DNA from: Chryseobacterium sp.
Lineage (GTDB): Bacteria; Bacteroidota; Bacteroidia; Flavobacteriales; Weeksellaceae
Assembly: GCA_003852805.1 (NCBI GenBank)
Contig: RDDY01000046.1
Location: 1 to 25,037 of the forward strand
Length of the DNA: 25,037 nucleotides
Reading direction: 5' to 3'
This document shows positions 15,593 through 21,919 of this stretch, piece by piece. The notes beneath the pieces are model-generated. The model was given only the letters and a program-made list of their open reading frames with translations, had not been told where the DNA came from and searched no databases. Position 1 is the stretch's first letter. Every line of letters begins with the position of its first letter. A program made the position numbers and the translations under genes.

Positions 15593-16510
15593 TTATTTCT
15601 TGATAATCTTCTGAGTGTGGACTTTGCCGCTTTTTGTCGTTGCTTTCAGTACGTAGACACCTTGGGCAAGATGTGAAACATCCATTTTGACCGCATCCGT
15701 CTTGGCGACCACTTTGCCGCTGGCATCGCTCAGGCTGGCCTCCGACAGTTGTTCGATTGACGGCAGGACAATCGACAATTCGTCCACAACCGGATTGGGA
15801 TAGACTTTAACTGCCGGACTCTTAACAAAGTCTGAAACATTCATCGTCGTATCGTTGATGCGGATATTGTCGTAATAAGCGTCGCCGCCGTAGTTGTTGT
15901 GCAACAGATTGATGCCGTAAATCGGCCGCTTGGAGAATGTCTCGCCCGTATAGATCAGTTGGTCGTTAAGATAATATTTGATATTGGCCTCGGACACTTC
16001 GAGCTTTACCGTGTTCCAAGCATTCAGGTTCCACTCGGCATCGTCTATGTACTGCGTAGCGTAATCATCATTCTTAATGAAGTACACGTAACCTTGATTT
16101 TCCAGCCCAAAACCGGCAACGGGGTAATATTCATCATCTTCTATGCTGAAAGCCGCAAACTCGAAATCAGCTCCGTGTTTTTGATTGACGAAGATGTCGT
16201 ACGAAATGCTGAAATTCTTGTAATCGTAAGGCTGTTCAAAGGACTTTGCTGCACCGAAGATCGGAAACCATTGCCAGTCATAATCGGCTTCATAACCGTT
16301 TTTGAAAGATTGGGCGCCTTGCGATGCGCGCTCGGTTGTGATGAGTTGATTGGTGAGAAAATTGCCGGCATTGTCATCGGTCACCTCCCAGCCGTTTTGG
16401 TTGTTGAGCGTACCGATTTGGAAGCCTTCTGCGGCCTCAAATGAAACGGTGGTCTGTGCCACCCACAGTTGCGCGGCCAATGCAGCACAAAAAACATAAT
16501 ACTTCTTCAT
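15593..16510 (-). CDS. Secreted protein with jelly-roll-like domain and T9SS type A sorting domain
   Basis: A 305-residue exported protein of unknown function. Residues 1-19 are a signal peptide (MKKYYVFCAALAAQLWVAQ). The middle (about 23-215) is rich in beta strands and aromatic residues (YDWQWFPIFG, NLNAWNTVKLEV, YYLNDQLIY, GGDAYYDNIRI), the pattern of a concanavalin-A/LamG-like carbohydrate-binding fold. The end (about 225-305) is a T9SS type A sorting domain: VKVYPNPVVDELSI, SHLAQGVYVLKA, and the basic end QKIIKK. It should be carried across the outer membrane by T9SS and attached to the surface. I chose ATG 16510, since the upstream TTG (16531) overlaps the -7 box. Confidence 0.87.
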   Translation of the reverse strand: MKKYYVFCAALAAQLWVAQTTVSFEAAEGFQIGTLNNQNGWEVTDDNAGNFLTNQLITTERASQGAQSFKNGYEADYDWQWFPIFGAAKSFEQPYDYKNFSISYDIFVNQKHGADFEFAAFSIEDDEYYPVAGFGLENQGYVYFIKNDDYATQYIDDAEWNLNAWNTVKLEVSEANIKYYLNDQLIYTGETFSKRPIYGINLLHNNYGGDAYYDNIRINDTTMNVSDFVKSPAVKVYPNPVVDELSIVLPSIEQLSEASLSDASGKVVAKTDAVKMDVSHLAQGVYVLKATTKSGKVHTQKIIKK

Positions 16511-16528
16511 AGAAAAATTTTGAACCAT

Positions 16529-16536
16529 CAAAGATA
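16529..16536 (-). promoter_or_regulatory. -7 box (TATCTTTG) of the jelly-roll T9SS gene
   Basis: An exact TAnnTTTG match on the minus strand, ending 18 bases before ATG 16510. Confidence 0.5.
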
Positions 16537-16563
16537 GAAGAAAAGAAGTTCTGCACAGCTACT

Positions 16564-16590
16564 TCTGCCAAGGTTCAAAACTTTGGCAGA
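16564..16590. promoter_or_regulatory. Operator-like inverted repeat upstream of the jelly-roll T9SS gene
   Basis: Perfect 8-base arms TCTGCCAA (16564-16571) and TTGGCAGA (16583-16590) around an 11-base centre. It lies about 28 bases upstream of the -7 box, where the -33 region or an activator site would be. No T-tract follows on either strand. It could be a regulator binding site; no factor can be named. The rest of the interval to 16732 shows only a minor inverted repeat (16704-16722) and no convincing gene. Confidence 0.4.
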
Positions 16591-16736
16591 GGTAATTGAC
16601 GTATCTTCCCTAAACGGTTGGGGAAATAGAGCGTTAAGCAGTATTATCTACCCACAGGAGACTATGCCTCAGTAAACCTTATTGCTGAACGAAGAAATAT
16701 TGTATCGGCGCTGATAACCGATGGCTATATGTAAAC

Positions 16737-16766
16737 AAAAAAAGACTTACATTTCTGTAAGTCTTT
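16737..16766 (-). terminator. Terminator after tRNA-Asn
   Basis: On the minus strand an 11-base perfect stem (16756-16766 with 16741-16751) with a GAAA tetraloop is followed by a run of seven or more T. Confidence 0.92.
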
Positions 16767-16769
16767 CTG

Positions 16770-16843
16770 CTCCTCCTGCTGGGCTCGAACCAGCGACCCT
16801 CTGATTAACAGTCAGATGCTCTAACCAACTGAGCTAAGGAGGA
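16770..16843 (-). tRNA. tRNA-Asn (anticodon GTT)
   Basis: A 74-base cloverleaf on the minus strand. The acceptor stem pairs TCCTCCT (5') with AGGAGGA (3'), with G as the discriminator base. The D arm has AGCTCAGTTGGTTAGAGC, the anticodon stem TCTGA/TCAGA encloses the loop CTGTTAA with anticodon GTT (plus-strand 16807-16809), and the T arm has GGTTCGAGCC. CCA is not encoded. It has its own promoter and terminator and stands alone. Confidence 0.97.
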
Positions 16844-16868
16844 ATCATCGTTTCCGATTATCGTGGTG

Positions 16869-16900
16869 CAAATATAGAACGATTTTTTATTCGCTCCAAA
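16869..16900 (-). promoter_or_regulatory. Bacteroidota-type promoter of tRNA-Asn
   Basis: On the minus strand TTTG (16897-16900), a 20-base spacer and TATATTTG (16869-16876), a full match to the phylum consensus. The -7 box ends 25 bases before the mature tRNA 5' end. Confidence 0.75.
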
Positions 16901-16916
16901 TTTTTTCTCACATTTT

Positions 16917-18251
16917 TTAATGCGGGAAAATCAGCTTGTAAATGTCGCTGCCGAAGATGAGAACCATCAATCCCAACAACACGATCACACCGAACATCTG
17001 CGCATTTTCCAGAACCTTCTGAGGCACAGGACGCCCGACAATCATTTCGTAAAGCGTAAACACCACATGACCGCCGTCAAGACCCGGAATCGGTAGTAAA
17101 TTCAGGAACGCCAGCCATACGGAAAACATTGCCGTAAACGACCAAAAAGCTTCCCAATTGATCTGCTCGGGCATCTGCTGAATGATTCCGATAGGGCCCG
17201 ACACCTTCTTGTATCCTTGCGTTTTTTGGTTGAAAATGATCTTGAACTGTTTTACCTGCATTACCAAGGCGTCGATGGTTCGGGTAAAACCACGTGGAAT
17301 GGCCGCCGCCAGAGAATAATCTTTAACGACTTCGGTTTTCTGCAATTCGTCCAGCATCAGCCTAACATCGGGCCTGAAGCCTACGGTGCCGTCCTGCGCC
17401 ACCTGCACTGCAAGTGTTTCGCGTTGGCCGTTGCGGTCCACTTCCAGCGGGATCTGCTTGTTTTTATTCTTGTGCAGTTCAGCCGTCATCTGATCGAAGA
17501 AAGGCGTGGCCACACCATTGACGGCCACCACGCGGTCGCCTTTTTGCAGTCCGGCCTCTTTTGCAGAAGCTGAGGACACAGAGTCTACCACCGCCGGAAA
17601 ACGGCTGCTGAAATAAAGCCGTACCTCGTTCGCTTTTATAACCTCGGCCACACCGTCCTCATTTACGGGAAAGGTCACCTGTTCGCCGCCACGCTCCACC
17701 GTTACATTGTTGGCGAAAAGCATGTTGACCATAGAGGTTTCCATACGCTCCGCCGGTTTGCCGTCTATCGCTATGATTTTATCACCGCTGCGCAGGCCCA
17801 TCATTTCGCCTTCGCGCGTTACGCCGATGCCGCTTTCAAAACGCGAATTGTCATGGAACGTCTCGCCTTTGAAATACGAGAGACAGGAATAAATTAACCA
17901 AGCCAAGAAAAAGTTAACCGTAATACCGCCCAGCATAATAATCAGCCGCTGCCAGGCCGGCTTACTGCGGAATTCCCAAGGTTTTGGCGGCGACTTCAGT
18001 TGCTCGGTGTCCATGCTTTCGTCCACCATGCCCGCTATTTTTACGTAACCGCCCATCGGCAACCAACCGATGCCGTATTCGGTCTGACCGATTTTCTTTT
18101 TTACCAATGAAAACCAAGGATCAAAGAAGAGATAAAACTTTTCAACCTTAGTTTTGAAAAGCTTTGCCGGGATAAAGTGCCCCAGCTCATGCAGAATTAC
18201 CAGTATCGAGATGCTCAGAATAAACTGGAATATCTGATTAAAAAGTGTCAT
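16917..18251 (-). CDS. rseP: RIP metalloprotease RseP (site-2 protease, M50)
   Basis: A 444-residue inner-membrane zinc protease that cuts substrates within the membrane, such as anti-sigma factors and remnant signal peptides. The zinc motif HELGH is at 21-25 in the first helix, followed by LPMGGYVKIAGM. Two PDZ domains follow (about 140-200 and 215-300: LRSGDKIIAIDGKPAE and LQKGDRVVAVNG). The second active-site motif NLLPIPGLDGGHV is at 384-395, with Asp392. The last helix is near the C-terminus. It has a strong promoter of its own. No anti-sigma gene adjoins it, but an ECF operon lies 6 kb away in this window. Confidence 0.96.
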   Translation of the reverse strand: MTLFNQIFQFILSISILVILHELGHFIPAKLFKTKVEKFYLFFDPWFSLVKKKIGQTEYGIGWLPMGGYVKIAGMVDESMDTEQLKSPPKPWEFRSKPAWQRLIIMLGGITVNFFLAWLIYSCLSYFKGETFHDNSRFESGIGVTREGEMMGLRSGDKIIAIDGKPAERMETSMVNMLFANNVTVERGGEQVTFPVNEDGVAEVIKANEVRLYFSSRFPAVVDSVSSASAKEAGLQKGDRVVAVNGVATPFFDQMTAELHKNKNKQIPLEVDRNGQRETLAVQVAQDGTVGFRPDVRLMLDELQKTEVVKDYSLAAAIPRGFTRTIDALVMQVKQFKIIFNQKTQGYKKVSGPIGIIQQMPEQINWEAFWSFTAMFSVWLAFLNLLPIPGLDGGHVVFTLYEMIVGRPVPQKVLENAQMFGVIVLLGLMVLIFGSDIYKLIFPH

Positions 18252-18274
18252 TTAATTGTAAGTGATTTAATCTG

Positions 18275-18305
18275 CAAAAGTACTCAAAAGCAAAAGGCTC
18301 ACAAA
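18275..18305 (-). promoter_or_regulatory. Promoter of rseP, overlapping the upstream terminator
   Basis: On the minus strand TTTG (18302-18305), a 19-base spacer and TACTTTTG (18275-18282), a full consensus match. The -33 box lies in the loop and arm of the terminator hairpin at 18294-18316. Confidence 0.72.
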
Positions 18306-18316
18306 ATGTGAGCCTT
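18290..18316 (-). terminator. Terminator after the DUF6646-like pair
   Basis: Stem of 10 bases, AAGGCTCACA (18294-18303) with TGTGAGCCTT (18307-18316) on the plus strand, with a three-base loop. On the minus strand it is followed by TTTTGCTTTTG. Confidence 0.85.
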
Positions 18317-18343
18317 AAATTGTCTTGGAGACAGAATGTCTGC

Positions 18344-18784
18344 CTAAAAATTGAAACTGAGACCGATGCTGCCGTTGTTCCCTGCTTCTATAAACGCCCC
18401 AACGTTCGGCGAGAAGAAATAACGGAAGCCCAAGTGCGCACCGAGCCCGAAGGTATCACCCAAGACACCTACGTCAAGCCCCGGATAGAGGTCCATTTCT
18501 TTGGGCATGTTCAGAACGTCACGCAAATGGAAATTCACACGGCCGAAAACAAAGAAATTGTTGTCTTTGTTGTTGTCCTTGTAATCGCTGAAATAGATGT
18601 TGGCGCCCGCACCCAATGACACTATTCCGCCAACGCCGTAATCATAAGTGCCGGTAATGCCCGTGCCGTTGCCCCATCCGTTGAAACCGATTTGCAGTTT
18701 CTGATCGCCTTTGCCTGTCCACGCCTGTGCCGATGCCAGTTGGAAACCCAACAAAGCCACGACAAGAAAAAAGAGTTTTTTCAT
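18344..18784 (-). CDS. DUF6646-like outer-membrane beta-barrel protein, copy 2
   Basis: A 146-residue exported protein. Residues 1-19 are a signal peptide ending in ASA, then AWTGKGDQKLQIGFNGW. Alternating strands (TGTYDYGVGG, VSLGAGANIYF, FFVFGRVNFHL, LGFRYFFSP, GAFIEAGNNG, IGLSFNF) and the terminal Phe indicate a small outer-membrane barrel. It resembles the DUF6646 family of flavobacteria; function unknown. It shares its whole architecture with the gene just upstream (18802-19230), at a 17-base gap, so the two are a tandem duplication in one operon. Confidence 0.85.
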   Translation of the reverse strand: MKKLFFLVVALLGFQLASAQAWTGKGDQKLQIGFNGWGNGTGITGTYDYGVGGIVSLGAGANIYFSDYKDNNKDNNFFVFGRVNFHLRDVLNMPKEMDLYPGLDVGVLGDTFGLGAHLGFRYFFSPNVGAFIEAGNNGSIGLSFNF

Positions 18785-18801
18785 GAGTATGATTTTTAAA
18801 A

Positions 18802-19230
18802 TTACCTCAGGTTGTAAGCAATTCCTATGCCTCCTCTGTTGCCGATCTCGCCAAAAACAGCAATCTGCGGCGTGAAGAAGTACCGAACGCCGATGCGCGC
18901 GGTAAAATCAAAATCGTTGCCGAGAAAGCCGATGCCTATGCCGGGATAGATGTCTACATTTTCCGGCAGTTCCAACGCTTCTTGCAGGTGATAATTTACG
19001 CGGGCATTGAGACCGAAGTTATTGTTATCACCAAAAAAGAGGTTCATCCCCGCTCCTACCGATACCTTCTCTGCCACGCCGTAATCATACGTTGCCATCA
19101 GTCCGGCACCGCCTTCGCCGTATAGGTTGAAGCCTACCTGTACCTTCTGATCCCCGACACCTTGCCATGCCTGCGCATTTGCAAATTGGGCCATTGACAA
19201 TATAGCGATGCCTGCAATCCACTTTTTCAT
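18802..19230 (-). CDS. DUF6646-like outer-membrane beta-barrel protein, copy 1
   Basis: A 142-residue exported protein with a signal peptide of about 19 residues (ending NAQ), then AWQGVGDQKVQVGFNLYG. The strand pattern and the shared positions (ATYDYGV, VSVGAGMNLFF, ARVNYHLQEAL, VDIYPGIGIGFLG, IGVRYFFTP, GEIGNRGGIGI) match its tandem neighbour. It is likely an outer-membrane barrel of the DUF6646 type; the role is unknown. It is the first gene of the unit, with a -7 box 25 bases upstream, and it diverges from the omega-amidase gene across 40 bases. Confidence 0.85.
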   Translation of the reverse strand: MKKWIAGIAILSMAQFANAQAWQGVGDQKVQVGFNLYGEGGAGLMATYDYGVAEKVSVGAGMNLFFGDNNNFGLNARVNYHLQEALELPENVDIYPGIGIGFLGNDFDFTARIGVRYFFTPQIAVFGEIGNRGGIGIAYNLR

Positions 19231-19255
19231 CTCGACAATATTTATTAAATTGAGG

Positions 19256-19263
19256 CAAATGTA
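19256..19263 (-). promoter_or_regulatory. -7 box (TACATTTG) of the DUF6646-like pair
   Basis: An exact TAnnTTTG match on the minus strand, ending 25 bases before ATG 19230. Its -33 region must extend into the start of the divergent omega-amidase gene at 19271. Confidence 0.5.
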
Positions 19264-19270
19264 TAAATAA

Positions 19271-20020
19271 ATGTTTGTTATTGCCGGTGTCAGCTTAGAC
19301 TCTCAATGGAAAGCCGTAGACCACAATTTGGCCGCGGCCGAAAAATTATTGGAAAACGCAACAGCAGATCTCCTGCTTTTGCCCGAAATGTTTGCAACGG
19401 GATTTTGCATGGATGCAGATGACATTGCAGACAAGGGCAAAGTGCTGCAGTGGATGAAACAATTGGCCAAGAACAAAGATTCCGCCGTGGCGGGGAGCGT
19501 GGCTGTGCGTGACGACGGGCAGTTTTACAACCGATTCTACTTTGTGCAACCCGACGGCAATACCGCCTGCTATGACAAGCGCCACCTGTTTTCCTATGCG
19601 GGCGAAGAGAAGATTTACACAGCGGGGAAAGACCGCGTCATCATCAAGTACAAAGGGCTGAACATTCTGTTGCAAGTTTGTTATGACCTGAGGTTCCCTG
19701 TCTTCCAGCGGAACAATGACGATTACGATCTGATGCTCAACGTGGCCAGCTGGCCCGGGAAACGCATCGACGCTTGGCAAACCTTGTTGAAGGCGCGTGC
19801 CATTGAAAACCAATGTTATGCATTCGGGCTGAACCGAAGCGGAACGGACGGAAACGATTTGGAATACCCCGAATCTTCTTATTGCTTTGCGCCCGACGGC
19901 AATGATATATCTACTAAGAACGGCGATATTATTACGGCAAACATCGACAAGGAATACCTGAACCGGTTCCGCGACAAATTTCCTTTCCTCAAAGACCGCG
20001 ACCGTTTTACCCTCGATTAG
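19271..20020 (+). CDS. Nitrilase-family omega-amidase (YafV-like)
   Basis: A 249-residue carbon-nitrogen hydrolase. The Glu-Lys-Cys catalytic triad is seen as Glu39 (LLLLPEMF), Lys103 (YDKRHLFSY) and Cys137 (LLQVCYDLRFP). The pattern fits the YafV omega-amidase group, which hydrolyses 2-oxoglutaramate or 2-oxosuccinamate and thereby clears keto-acids formed by glutamine or methionine-salvage transamination. The length fits the family. No promoter of the TAnnTTTG type is visible in the 40 bases shared with the divergent DUF6646-like gene. Confidence 0.93.
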   Translation: MFVIAGVSLDSQWKAVDHNLAAAEKLLENATADLLLLPEMFATGFCMDADDIADKGKVLQWMKQLAKNKDSAVAGSVAVRDDGQFYNRFYFVQPDGNTACYDKRHLFSYAGEEKIYTAGKDRVIIKYKGLNILLQVCYDLRFPVFQRNNDDYDLMLNVASWPGKRIDAWQTLLKARAIENQCYAFGLNRSGTDGNDLEYPESSYCFAPDGNDISTKNGDIITANIDKEYLNRFRDKFPFLKDRDRFTLD

Positions 20021-20166
20021 CGTATTGATCGTCAAGGTCCAAATCTGTATTTATACTCGCTCGGCAGTAAATCCGCCGTGAGAGAAAACCGTCATTCATC
20101 GCATTTTTCAAAAATTACGACAGCAAATAACAATCAGTGACCTTATGCTCAAGATAATAAAATTGA

Positions 20167-20174
20167 TAATTTTG
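20167..20174 (+). promoter_or_regulatory. -7 box (TAATTTTG) of the cupin_8 gene
   Basis: An exact TAnnTTTG match ending 20 bases before ATG 20195. The other 140 bases back to 20021 show no gene or clear structure. Confidence 0.5.
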
Positions 20175-20194
20175 TCGTCTTAATTTTTTGGAAA

Positions 20195-21076
20195 ATGGGT
20201 TTGATTCTAAAACCGATCGATATAGTTGACGACATCTCGCAGGAAGATTTCATCAACAAATACCTGAATCCGCGCAAGCCGGTGATTATTAAAAATATGG
20301 CGCGCAAATGGCCGGCCTACAAAAAGTGGACGATGGAATATATGAAAGAAGCGGTAGGCGATGTGGTAGTGCCGTTATACGACAGTTCCAAGGCCGACCC
20401 TGCGGCACCCATCAACGCTTCGGCCGCCAAGATGAAATTTGCGGATTATGTAGACCTGATCGAGCGTGAGCCCACCGATCTGCGCATCTTCTTATTCGAC
20501 CCGATAAAATTTGCGCCAAAACTGCTCGACGATTACATCTCGCCGAAAGAACTGATGGGCGGCTTTCTGGATAAATACCCGAATATGTTCTTTGGCGGAA
20601 AAGGCTCGGTGACCTTTCTGCATTACGACATAGATATGGCGCATATCTTCCATACCCATTTCAATGGCCGTAAAAAGATTCTGCTGTTTGATTACAAATG
20701 GAAAGACCGGCTGTACCGGATTCCGTACGCAACCTATGCTTTGGAAGATTATGACATAGAAAACCCTGACTTTGAGAAATTTCCGGCGCTGGACGGCGTG
20801 GAAGGCATCGAATGCTATCTGGAACACGGCGATACGCTATTTATGCCAACAGGCTGGTGGCACTGGATGAAATATTTGGACGGCAGTTTCTCCATCTCAC
20901 TGCGCGCCTGGGACAAAAGCTGGGGCGTCAAAGCTCACAGCCTGTGGAACCTCACCGTTCAGCGCAATTTTGACAACTTTATGAAGCGCCGCTACAAAAC
21001 CCGCTACATGAACTGGAAGGAGAAAAAGGCAGTTGAGCGCGCGAATATGGCGCTGGAGAAAGGGTTGCCGAGATGA
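20195..21076 (+). CDS. JmjC/cupin_8-domain protein (putative 2-oxoglutarate/Fe(II) oxygenase)
   Basis: A 293-residue protein of the cupin_8/JmjC group (FIH-like). It starts with the family's N-terminal segment (KPVIIKNMARKWPAYKKW, about 28-45). The metal-binding residues are seen as His143 and Asp145 in FLHYDIDMAH and His223 in GWWHWM after FMPTG. Lys160/161 (GRKKILLF) may bind 2-oxoglutarate. Such enzymes hydroxylate residues in proteins or small molecules; the substrate is unknown. The basic C-terminus (MKRRYKTRYMNWKEKKAVER) is unusual for a small-molecule enzyme and may bind a partner. It is a single-gene unit ending in a palindromic terminator. Confidence 0.88.
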   Translation: MGLILKPIDIVDDISQEDFINKYLNPRKPVIIKNMARKWPAYKKWTMEYMKEAVGDVVVPLYDSSKADPAAPINASAAKMKFADYVDLIEREPTDLRIFLFDPIKFAPKLLDDYISPKELMGGFLDKYPNMFFGGKGSVTFLHYDIDMAHIFHTHFNGRKKILLFDYKWKDRLYRIPYATYALEDYDIENPDFEKFPALDGVEGIECYLEHGDTLFMPTGWWHWMKYLDGSFSISLRAWDKSWGVKAHSLWNLTVQRNFDNFMKRRYKTRYMNWKEKKAVERANMALEKGLPR

Positions 21077-21081
21077 AAAAA

Positions 21082-21114
21082 AAACCTCATAGGTCTCTGA
21101 GACCTATGAGGTTT
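21082..21114. repeat. Intergenic palindrome copy 1 (also a bidirectional terminator)
   Basis: A perfect 16-base inverted repeat: 21082-21097 (AAACCTCATAGGTCTC) with 21099-21114. It lies between the converging cupin_8 and mgtC-like genes, with A-rich sequence on the left. The left arm recurs at 21876-21890. It can act as terminator for both genes and is probably a dispersed element. Confidence 0.8.
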
Positions 21115-21122
21115 AATGGCAA

Positions 21123-21800
21123 TCAATCTACCCAGACAATCTCCTTTACCCCGACATCATTGTGCAGGTAGCCCATCAATTCGCTTAGCTTTTTCTTGTT
21201 GACTTTTTTAAAGGATATGGTAACGATGTAGTCATCTTTGCTTTTATCTACCACGCAGGAATCTACTTTTAGCCCTTCGGTGTGGAAACTCGTGCTGATG
21301 ACTTCGAGCGATTTGCTCTTGCCGCTCAAGACGATTTTCAAACTTTTGCGCTTGAAGCGTTCGGCAAATTTCTTCTCGAAGGGTTGTATTAACCACAGAA
21401 TGGTCACAGCCAAAACCGTAGCCGCCGCCGCTGCGAAATACATTCCACCGCCTGTTGCCAAACCAATGGAGGCTACCGTCCACAGCCCGGCTGCCGTGGT
21501 CAAACCGCGCACCACACCTTGGCGAAGAAACAGAATGGTACCCGCGCCCAGAAAGCCGATTCCACTGATGACCTGCGCCGCCACACGCGATGGATCCAGC
21601 GTAACATTAGGCGTGCCCAGGATATCCATAAAGCCAAAAGATGAAACCATCATGGCCAAGGCCGAGCCGACACATACCAGCATGTGCGTGCGCAGGCCTG
21701 CGACCCAGTTCTTACGCTCGCGCTCCAGACCGATAACGGCACCGAAAACAGCGGCCAAAACCAACCGCAACGCAATCTCTGCCCAAGAAATCATTTCCAT
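21123..21800 (-). CDS. MgtC/SapB family membrane protein
   Basis: A 225-residue inner-membrane protein. Four to five helices fill residues 1-140. The family signatures are present: ALRLVLAAVFGAVIGLERER (8-27), GLRTHMLVCVGSALAM, and VISGIGFLGAGTI with RGLTTAAGLW. The C-terminal part (about 150-225) is a soluble ACT-like domain. MgtC proteins affect survival in low magnesium and inside host cells in pathogens; in environmental bacteria the role is not known. It lies downstream of lepA on the same strand, but about 120 bases with two hairpins separate them. Confidence 0.92.
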   Translation of the reverse strand: MEMISWAEIALRLVLAAVFGAVIGLERERKNWVAGLRTHMLVCVGSALAMMVSSFGFMDILGTPNVTLDPSRVAAQVISGIGFLGAGTILFLRQGVVRGLTTAAGLWTVASIGLATGGGMYFAAAAATVLAVTILWLIQPFEKKFAERFKRKSLKIVLSGKSKSLEVISTSFHTEGLKVDSCVVDKSKDDYIVTISFKKVNKKKLSELMGYLHNDVGVKEIVWVD

Positions 21801-21835
21801 AATCTTGAGCGCTGCAAAGACTTGACCATAAAGAA

Positions 21836-21862
21836 ATCCGCGATGCTACAAACACCGCGGAT
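21836..21862 (-). terminator. Hairpin after lepA (likely terminator)
   Basis: On the minus strand ATCCGCG and CGCGGAT (21856-21862 with 21836-21842) enclose a 13-base loop, followed by TTTCTTTATGG. It lies 58 bases after the lepA stop, past the palindrome at 21876-21908. Confidence 0.55.
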
Positions 21863-21875
21863 CGTTACTTATTCA

Positions 21876-21908
21876 AAACCTCATAGGTCTCCGTGACCAA
21901 TGAGGTTT
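21876..21908. repeat. Intergenic palindrome copy 2
   Basis: The left arm is the same as in copy 1 (AAACCTCATAGGTCT). The arms pair as AAACCTCAT/ATGAGGTTT, one A-A mismatch, GGTC/GACC, and a five-base loop. It lies just after the lepA stop, between lepA and the mgtC-like gene. The loop and one position per arm differ from copy 1. Confidence 0.75.
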
Positions 21909-21919
21909 CCAAATATTTA

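Noticed and set aside
15899..16444. 181-codon open frame on the plus strand inside the jelly-roll T9SS gene
   Set aside because: Antisense to a gene with a signal peptide and sorting domain; no motif, likely a shadow.
19346..20035. 229-codon open frame on the minus strand across the omega-amidase gene
   Set aside because: The plus strand carries a complete nitrilase triad in a normal-length protein; the minus frame shows no known motif.
21238..21825. 195-codon open frame on the plus strand over the mgtC-like gene
   Set aside because: Antisense to conserved MgtC motifs; low-complexity Pro/Ala/Thr/Lys content is typical of a shadow.
21082..21908. Palindromes near mgtC as the remains of a CRISPR array
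   Set aside because: Only two copies, almost 800 bases apart with a gene between, and no cas genes.
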